Source: Candidatus Cloacimonadota bacterium
GTDB lineage: Bacteria; Cloacimonadota; Cloacimonadia; Cloacimonadales; TCS61
Length of the DNA: 10,253 bases
Direction: 5' to 3'
Assembly (NCBI GenBank): GCA_030638385.1
Contig: DAOWES010000108.1
Span: 1 to 10,253 of the forward strand
Each line of letters starts with the position of its first letter. Within the stretch, counting starts at the first letter, position 1. Shown piece by piece: positions 5,787 through 10,253 of this stretch. A program made the position numbers and the translations under genes. The notes beneath the pieces were generated by a model, which did no database searches, was not told where the DNA came from, and worked only from the letters and a program-made list of their open reading frames with translations.

Positions 5787-5814
5787 AACATAGTAATTTA
5801 GTATGGATTGGCAA
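5787..5814 (-). promoter_or_regulatory. Predicted promoter of the isc operon
   Basis: Reading the reverse strand, TTGCCA (5814-5809) is a good -35 and TATGTT (5792-5787) a fair -10 with a 16-base spacer. It is 27 bases upstream of the regulator start and points away from btuD. Confidence 0.5.
5790..5804. promoter_or_regulatory. Candidate Rrf2/IscR operator
   Basis: ATAGTAATTTAGTAT is a 15-bp inverted repeat with a single mismatched position in each arm. It fills the spacer of the isc promoter and touches the -10 box. A regulator bound here would block RNA polymerase, fitting autorepression by the first gene. The ATA...TAT ends resemble those of IscR-type sites, but the core differs from the E. 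coli type 1 consensus. Confidence 0.5.
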
Positions 5815-5821
5815 GAAGTTT

Positions 5822-5840
5822 TTTTAGGGATCTCCTAAAA
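5822..5840. other. Short palindrome between the isc promoter and btuD
   Basis: TTTTAGG (5822-5828) pairs with CCTAAAA (5834-5840) around GATCT. No T-run follows on either strand, so it is not a terminator. It lies in the divergent intergenic space where a btuD promoter would be expected; I could not find clear -35/-10 boxes for btuD. It could be a protein-binding site or a stem in the btuD leader. Confidence 0.4.
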
Positions 5841-5877
5841 CGCTTCCTGGTGCTGGTCTACAAAGGATAAGGTAAAG

Positions 5878-6654
5878 ATGAAAATTGAAAATATTAGTGT
5901 TGGTTATAGAGATAATGAGGTAATTTCCAAGCTCTCTGTGGAATTTGGAAAAGGAGATTTCTGTGCTCTTTTGGGCCCAAATGGTGCAGGGAAATCTACC
6001 TTACTTAAAGCAATGATTGGATTTTTACCTCTTAGCTCGGGTGAAATTAAGATCAATGATAGAGCTATGAGTTCTTGGAAAAAGAAAGAATTAGCTCAGG
6101 AGATTTCTTTGATTCCGCAAGATTTCCAGCTTCAATTTGATCATAAGGTGCGTGAGTTAATCATGATGGGAAGATTTCCCTATCTTGGTTATTGGCAAAA
6201 TTACTCAACTAAAGATCTGCAGATCGTTGATAATATCATCAAACAATTAGATTTAGTTGAATTTGCCGAAAAAAACTTCTCTCAGCTAAGTGGCGGAGAA
6301 AGACAACGTGTCACAATTGGTCGTGCTTTAGCTCAGCAATCGGAAACAATTTTGATGGATGAAGCATTCTCTCATCTTGATATAAATCATCAATTGGAGA
6401 TAATGCAGTTGCTTTCAAAGATCAATAAAGAGCAGAATAAGCGGATAATTTTGGTTTCACATAACATTAATTTGGCGAGTGAATATTGTGATCGCATCAT
6501 TATGCTGAAAGCAGGAAAATTGATCGCTGATGGCACACCGGAAGCTGTGATTACTGATGAGAATATTCAGGAATTGTACGACACAAGATTGATGATAATA
6601 AAGAACCCGGTTTCCGGCAGACCGAATTTAATCTACCCCGGGAATGAGGGATAA
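5878..6654 (+). CDS. btuD: Cobalamin ABC transporter ATP-binding protein
   Basis: The ATPase that powers BtuC, 258 residues. All motifs are present: Walker A GPNGAGKST (33-41), Q-loop Q81 in LIPQDF, signature LSGGERQRV (137-145), Walker B ILMDEAFSHLD (158-168) and H-loop H195 in LVSHN. The usual Pro after the Walker B DE is Ala (A163), a tolerated change. It belongs to the FepC/FhuC/BtuD group; cobalamin specificity is inherited from the locus (btuF-btuC upstream, btuB downstream). AAGG (5869-5872) is 5 bases before the ATG. There is no riboswitch in front of it, so unlike btuFC it is not obviously under direct B12 control. Confidence 0.88.
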   Translation: MKIENISVGYRDNEVISKLSVEFGKGDFCALLGPNGAGKSTLLKAMIGFLPLSSGEIKINDRAMSSWKKKELAQEISLIPQDFQLQFDHKVRELIMMGRFPYLGYWQNYSTKDLQIVDNIIKQLDLVEFAEKNFSQLSGGERQRVTIGRALAQQSETILMDEAFSHLDINHQLEIMQLLSKINKEQNKRIILVSHNINLASEYCDRIIMLKAGKLIADGTPEAVITDENIQELYDTRLMIIKNPVSGRPNLIYPGNEG

Positions 6655-6715
6655 TAATTAATAATTATTAATGGTGAATTATTAATTGTAAATTGTGAAT
6701 TGTGAATGATGGGAA
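6655..6715. repeat. AT-rich palindromic repeat between btuD and btuB
   Basis: The stretch starts with the perfect palindrome TTAATAATTATTAA (6658-6671) and continues with reiterated GAATTATTAATTG and AATTGTGAATTGTGAATG units. It starts right at the btuD stop and ends before the btuB ribosome-binding site. It looks like a small dispersed AT-rich element; whether it has other copies cannot be seen here. Confidence 0.55.
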
Positions 6716-6744
6716 TAAATTGAGTGTTAAAAAAAAGGGAAATA

Positions 6745-8913
6745 ATGAGAAAATTTGTAATAATAATAATGATATTTATAGCTACCAATGCGATAGCATT
6801 TAATACATCCGGTAGGATTCTTGATATGAACGGAAAACCTATCGCCGATGTGATTGTTTCGGTGAATGATTATGCTGTGGTTACTGATATAGATGGTATT
6901 TATCATCTTAGTAAAATCAAGAAAGATGATCTGATTTTTTATCATAAGATTGGCTATCAAGATAAATATTTACACCCGACAAATCATTTCAGACAGATAG
7001 TTTTGGAAAAAAAAATGGTGGAAGTTGAAGGCTATAGTGTAATAGAAAATCATCATGAACATGTGAGTTTGAAAAGTTCTGATAAGCTGGTTATTTCTAC
7101 CGAGAATAGACAGGTGAACGATGCTGCTGAGTTATTGAAAGGTTATGCCGGCATCAAGATTAAAGGTTCCGAATTGTTGGGGAATAAGCGAACAATATCT
7201 TTGAGTGGAAATAAAAGTAAACATACTTTGATTATGCTTGATGGCATTGCGCTAAATATGAATGGCCAAGATTTTGATATCTCCACAATTCCAAGTGGCA
7301 TTATCGATAAAATTGAAATTATACGAAATAATGCCGGAGCAATTGGAGGAGCCGGTGCAATTGGCGGAATTGTTAATATTATTACAAAGAGAAAATTAGA
7401 TTATGTCGCAGATAAAGGTAAAAGATTATTTATCACAGCAAAATCTTCTGTAGATATGGGATCTTTTTCCCTAAAAAAAATGAAAGCTCAATTGTCTGTT
7501 TCCACGCCTGCTGTTCAGTCAATAATGATGTATGGCAAAAGCTCAGCTGAAAATGACTTCACTTACTATAACTTAACTACTAAGAACCAGGAAATTAGGA
7601 AAAATAATGGTTCCGAAATTGTCGATGCTAGTATTATGCTGAATACGCATTATAAAGATTTGAACGCTAAATACAATCTGATATACCAAGATTATTATAA
7701 AGAATTACCGGGCAGAATAGGTACTTTGACTATCTTTGATAAATGCAATAAAACAGGTATTAGTTCCAAACAATATATTGATCTCACCTATAAATACAAA
7801 GCTTTTGTTTTTCAAACAGATCTCTATTTGAACAATGAAGAATCAACTTATGATAATAGTAAATCCACTATACCGGGCGAGGTGAGTGATACCGATTTTT
7901 CAAAACAGGGTGCTAAAATTTCTGTTTCATACAACAAACTTAACTTTCTATTATGGCAAATCGGAAGTGAATATAATCTACAAAAATTCAAGTATCATCC
8001 TCATAGTAGCTCGATTTTTGATCCGGGCATTAATAAGGCTATGGAAAACTATGCTGTCTTCAATTCAATGCAAATGCAGTGGGATTTTTGTCCTGTGGAG
8101 TATCAGCTTGCATTTAATGCTCGCTATGATATGCCGCAACGTAGTGATGAAGTAGGTTTTTCTGCCCAAGCAAGTTATCGTGCAGATAGTAAAATTGTGT
8201 ATCAAAATTGGTTTGATCTGATTTTAGGTGGAGGTTTTGGTGATAGCTATCAGCTTCCTTCATTTTATGATTTACATTGGAAAGATGGCAGTCAGGCAAT
8301 CGGAGATCCGAATTTACTTCCGGAAAATTCTAGGGGATGGAATCTCTATTACAAATTTAAAATTGCTAAATCTTTTTTTAAGGTAAGTTGCAATTTTAAC
8401 GAAGTTAATAACCTCATTCACTGGTATCGTTCCAGGTATCATTGGAAACCGGGAAATATTGGTAAAGTTGAAATTAGTAATTATGAGATTCAATCTGAAA
8501 TTGAAATGTTTGATTGGATATTGGCAAGCTTCTCCTGGCAAAGAACTTTTGCGTATGATAAATCATTTACCGATGATGGTCTAAAATCGGATCATTATGG
8601 TAATAACATTACTTACACTCCACGCTCACAAACAGAAGTAGCTTTGATAGCTACAATTAATAATTTCGAATTTAACATAAACTATTCGCGAACAGGTAAA
8701 CAATGGAGTACTAAAGATAATTTACGGGCACCTATGGATGCGTATCAATTGGTAGGCAGTAAAATAAGTTATAGATATGAAAAGGAAAAGTGGTTAATGA
8801 CTGTTTTTGGGGGAGGTAATAATATCTTAAATGAAGAATATGAAGTAACTAGCAAGACTCCAAAGCCAGGAGAAAATTGGTTTTCGGGAGTTGATCTTGA
8901 ACTTAAATTCTAA
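6745..8913 (+). CDS. btuB: TonB-dependent outer-membrane cobalamin receptor
   Basis: The outer-membrane gate for corrinoids, 722 residues from the ATG at 6745. I prefer this start to the in-frame GTG at 6724 because it begins a clean signal peptide (MRKFVIIIMIFIATNAIA) and has AGGGA at 6736-6740. After the signal comes a carboxypeptidase-regulatory-like domain (about 21-90, NTSGRILDMNGKPIADVIVS...), a feature of FCB-group receptors. A Ton-box-like VEVEGYSVI follows, then the plug (about 110-220, with AELLKGYAGIKI, LIMLDGIALN and GAIGGIVNIITKRK), and a beta-barrel to the C-terminal phenylalanine (LELKF). GAIGG is duplicated in the plug. Substrate assignment to cobalamin is from the linked btuFCD and riboswitch; the sequence alone shows only a TonB-dependent receptor. 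Confidence 0.85.
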   Translation: MRKFVIIIMIFIATNAIAFNTSGRILDMNGKPIADVIVSVNDYAVVTDIDGIYHLSKIKKDDLIFYHKIGYQDKYLHPTNHFRQIVLEKKMVEVEGYSVIENHHEHVSLKSSDKLVISTENRQVNDAAELLKGYAGIKIKGSELLGNKRTISLSGNKSKHTLIMLDGIALNMNGQDFDISTIPSGIIDKIEIIRNNAGAIGGAGAIGGIVNIITKRKLDYVADKGKRLFITAKSSVDMGSFSLKKMKAQLSVSTPAVQSIMMYGKSSAENDFTYYNLTTKNQEIRKNNGSEIVDASIMLNTHYKDLNAKYNLIYQDYYKELPGRIGTLTIFDKCNKTGISSKQYIDLTYKYKAFVFQTDLYLNNEESTYDNSKSTIPGEVSDTDFSKQGAKISVSYNKLNFLLWQIGSEYNLQKFKYHPHSSSIFDPGINKAMENYAVFNSMQMQWDFCPVEYQLAFNARYDMPQRSDEVGFSAQASYRADSKIVYQNWFDLILGGGFGDSYQLPSFYDLHWKDGSQAIGDPNLLPENSRGWNLYYKFKIAKSFFKVSCNFNEVNNLIHWYRSRYHWKPGNIGKVEISNYEIQSEIEMFDWILASFSWQRTFAYDKSFTDDGLKSDHYGNNITYTPRSQTEVALIATINNFEFNINYSRTGKQWSTKDNLRAPMDAYQLVGSKISYRYEKEKWLMTVFGGGNNILNEEYEVTSKTPKPGENWFSGVDLELKF

Positions 8914-8930
8914 TAAATGAGATAATGATA

Positions 8931-8957
8931 TTTCGCCTATTTTGAAGTAGGACGAAA
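8931..8957 (+). other. Stem-loop 1 in the btuB-propeller intergenic region
   Basis: TTTCG plus CCTA (8931-8939) pairs with TAGG plus CGAAA (8948-8957) with one bulged A and an 8-base loop. No T-run follows on the forward strand. It may act on mRNA stability between the two genes. Confidence 0.45.
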
Positions 8958-8968
8958 AAATATAAAAA

Positions 8969-9009
8969 AGAATTCTTTAACTTTAAGAATGGTAAGTTGA
9001 AGGAATTTT
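8969..9009. terminator. Stem-loop 2, possible attenuator between btuB and the propeller gene
   Basis: AATTCTTTAACTT (8971-8983) pairs with AAGTT-G-AAGGAATT (8994-9007) over 13 bp with one bulged G and one G-U pair; loop of 10. The forward side ends in only TTTT. The reverse side runs into TTTTTT, so it would end antisense transcripts better than forward ones. Partial termination here could set the btuB to propeller ratio. Confidence 0.4.
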
Positions 9010-9038
9010 CCAAAAAAAAAAGATATAGGAGAAAAAAA

Positions 9039-10253
9039 ATGGAAAGAAAAAAGAGAAGTTTACTATTATGCTTATTGTTATTTAGCATTGCATTATTCGG
9101 GGGAAATGCATATGTTGTAAATTCCGCGTCTCAAACATTATCTAAGATTAACTTAGAAAGCGGAGTGGTTGATAACAAATTTGTCACACTGGGGCAATAT
9201 GAAGGCAGTGCACCAAACAAAATCGCGATTGTTGATAATTTTGCATTAGTGGTAGTTACGTATGAAAACTGTGTACAAAAAATCAATCTTACAACAGGAG
9301 AAACTGTTTGTTACATCTCATTGGGTGATAGTTCATTTCCAAATGATATCATTGTTGAAGGTGCTTTTGCCTTTGTAACCGGAAATAAAAGTTGTAAGCT
9401 CTACAAAATCAATATTAGTGATAATACGGTAGTGGGATCGGTAGATGTTGGTCTTGCACCACAGGGATTGAAAGTAGTTAATGGCAATGTTTGGGTGCTA
9501 AATACCGGCTTTGTTAGTAGTGGTGTATATGAAACAGGAACAGTTTCTGTTGTAGATCCGGCCGATATGACTGTTTTGCAAACAATTGAAACTTCATTGA
9601 ATCCGGCAAATATGGTTCAGGTAAATGAAAACGTATATGTTGTTTGTACCGGTGATTACGGTAGTGAATTGGGTAAAATATCTGTAATAAAAACTCCGGA
9701 AAATACTGTGACAGAGACTATTGAAATTGGTGGAACTCCTGCTTCAATTGTTTGTGTAAATAATAAATTCTATCTGGGAAATTCATGGCCGGCAGGAGTT
9801 TATGTGTATGATTTTATAAATGCAACTATTGAATCTACACCGGAAGATAAAGTTTTTAAGGGTGGAAACTTTTTGGAAATGGGTGATGAATATTTAGCAG
9901 TAATCGATGGTGGTGATTATGTACAAAATTCATCTGTATATTTGTATGACCTTACAGATAATAGCTTAGTGGCAGAATATGAACTTGGTGTGGGAGCTGT
10001 ACATATAAAATTTGATAGCGACTTTTCCGATGCAGATGAAGATATCATCGTAAATACATTTAAGTTACAAAATTATCCCAATCCGTTCAATCCAACAACT
10101 ACGATTCAGTTTAGCGTGGGACAAAACCAACAATATGAACAAATGGATGTTGAGATTTACAATGTAAAAGGACAAAAAATTAAAAGCATCGCTTGTAATT
10201 CTAAATCCAACGAAGGTAGAAATTCTGTTACTTGGAATGGAAAAGATAATAGC
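9039..10253 (+). CDS. Secreted YncE-like beta-propeller, BtuG-like, with sorting C-terminal domain (partial)
   Basis: The frame is open to the window edge (405 codons, no stop). ATG 9039 has a strong AGGAG 7 bases upstream. Residues 1-24 are a signal peptide (RKKRSLLLCLLLFSIALFGGNA) without a lipobox at the cleavage site. Residues about 25-335 show about seven blades, each with a P-x-x-hydrophobic turn: APNKIAIV, FPNDIIV, APQGLKVV, NPANMVQV and TPASIVCV, and YVVNSASQTLSKINL to start. The 40-60-residue period is typical of YncE/YVTN propellers. Residues 345-352 are NYPNPFNP, opening a FlgD-like/type IX sorting domain whose last 25-30 residues are outside the window. Position next to btuB and the propeller fold suggest a surface corrinoid-capture protein like Bacteroides BtuG. 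That function is inferred; no binding residues were checked. Confidence 0.8.
   Translation, partial: MERKKRSLLLCLLLFSIALFGGNAYVVNSASQTLSKINLESGVVDNKFVTLGQYEGSAPNKIAIVDNFALVVVTYENCVQKINLTTGETVCYISLGDSSFPNDIIVEGAFAFVTGNKSCKLYKINISDNTVVGSVDVGLAPQGLKVVNGNVWVLNTGFVSSGVYETGTVSVVDPADMTVLQTIETSLNPANMVQVNENVYVVCTGDYGSELGKISVIKTPENTVTETIEIGGTPASIVCVNNKFYLGNSWPAGVYVYDFINATIESTPEDKVFKGGNFLEMGDEYLAVIDGGDYVQNSSVYLYDLTDNSLVAEYELGVGAVHIKFDSDFSDADEDIIVNTFKLQNYPNPFNPTTTIQFSVGQNQQYEQMDVEIYNVKGQKIKSIACNSKSNEGRNSVTWNGKDNS

Noticed and set aside
5761..5814. Longer Rrf2 regulator starting at the TTG at 5814
   Set aside because: The family start MHISTKTEYAVRGL and a good Shine-Dalgarno both point to ATG 5760, and the TTG lies in the predicted -35 box.
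5815..5877. Second cobalamin riboswitch upstream of btuD
   Set aside because: The space is only about 60 bases and lacks the B12 box and other conserved blocks.
6724..6744. GTG start for btuB seven codons upstream
   Set aside because: The ATG at 6745 starts a compact signal peptide and has AGGGA just upstream; the extra residues would precede the signal peptide for no reason.
7886..8541. Internal ORFs on both strands inside btuB
   Set aside because: They are out-of-frame shadows of a continuous receptor reading frame with no independent ribosome-binding site or recognisable protein.
8903..9088. Reverse-strand ORF of 61 codons across the btuB-propeller gap
   Set aside because: It is a low-complexity Leu/Phe/Asn product of A-rich DNA and covers the Shine-Dalgarno and start of the propeller gene.

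Overview
The window is AT-rich DNA, apparently from a Gram-negative bacterium of the Fibrobacterota-Chlorobiota-Bacteroidota (FCB) side of the tree. Cloacimonadota or a near relative is my best guess, not a proof. The pointers are a TonB-dependent outer-membrane receptor, a lipoprotein binding protein, and a last gene ending in a NYPNPFNP-type C-terminal module of the kind used for type IX secretion sorting.

Layout. Bases 1-930 hold the tail of an unknown gene, then a small GxxExxY-family gene (346-714) bracketed by about five and a half copies of a roughly 80-base quasi-palindromic repeat. Bases 1026-1387 are a dense regulatory block: a terminator, a promoter, a cobalamin riboswitch aptamer, a predicted L5-L13 kissing loop whose L13 loop is also a Shine-Dalgarno for a 13-codon leader ORF, and an intrinsic terminator that buries the ribosome-binding site of btuF. 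Bases 1388-3263 are btuF and btuC, overlapping by 8 bases. Bases 3445-5814 are a complete reverse-strand iron-sulfur cluster operon (Rrf2/IscR-like regulator, NifS/IscS-like desulfurase, IscU-like scaffold with an extra FSCA-like domain) with its own promoter, candidate operator and terminator. Bases 5878-10253 resume the forward strand with btuD, btuB and a secreted seven-bladed-propeller protein cut off by the window end.

How the genes work together. The forward genes form a near-complete corrinoid import route: BtuB in the outer membrane, the periplasmic lipoprotein BtuF, and the BtuC/BtuD inner-membrane ABC transporter. The final propeller protein sits next to btuB and resembles the YncE-like fold of BtuG, the surface cobalamin-capture protein of Bacteroides. 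Here it would be exported with a sorting-type C-terminal domain rather than as a lipoprotein. Only btuF-btuC are directly downstream of the riboswitch. The inverted isc operon separates them from btuD-btuB-propeller, which show no riboswitch.

Most interesting items: (1) the combined riboswitch, leader-ORF and terminator platform; (2) the BtuG-like protein with a sorting domain; (3) the hairpin repeats around the GxxExxY gene; (4) a probable sequence insertion in the 5' end of btuF; (5) the divergent desulfurase and the scaffold fusion in the isc operon. All calls come from reading the sequence; no database search was run.
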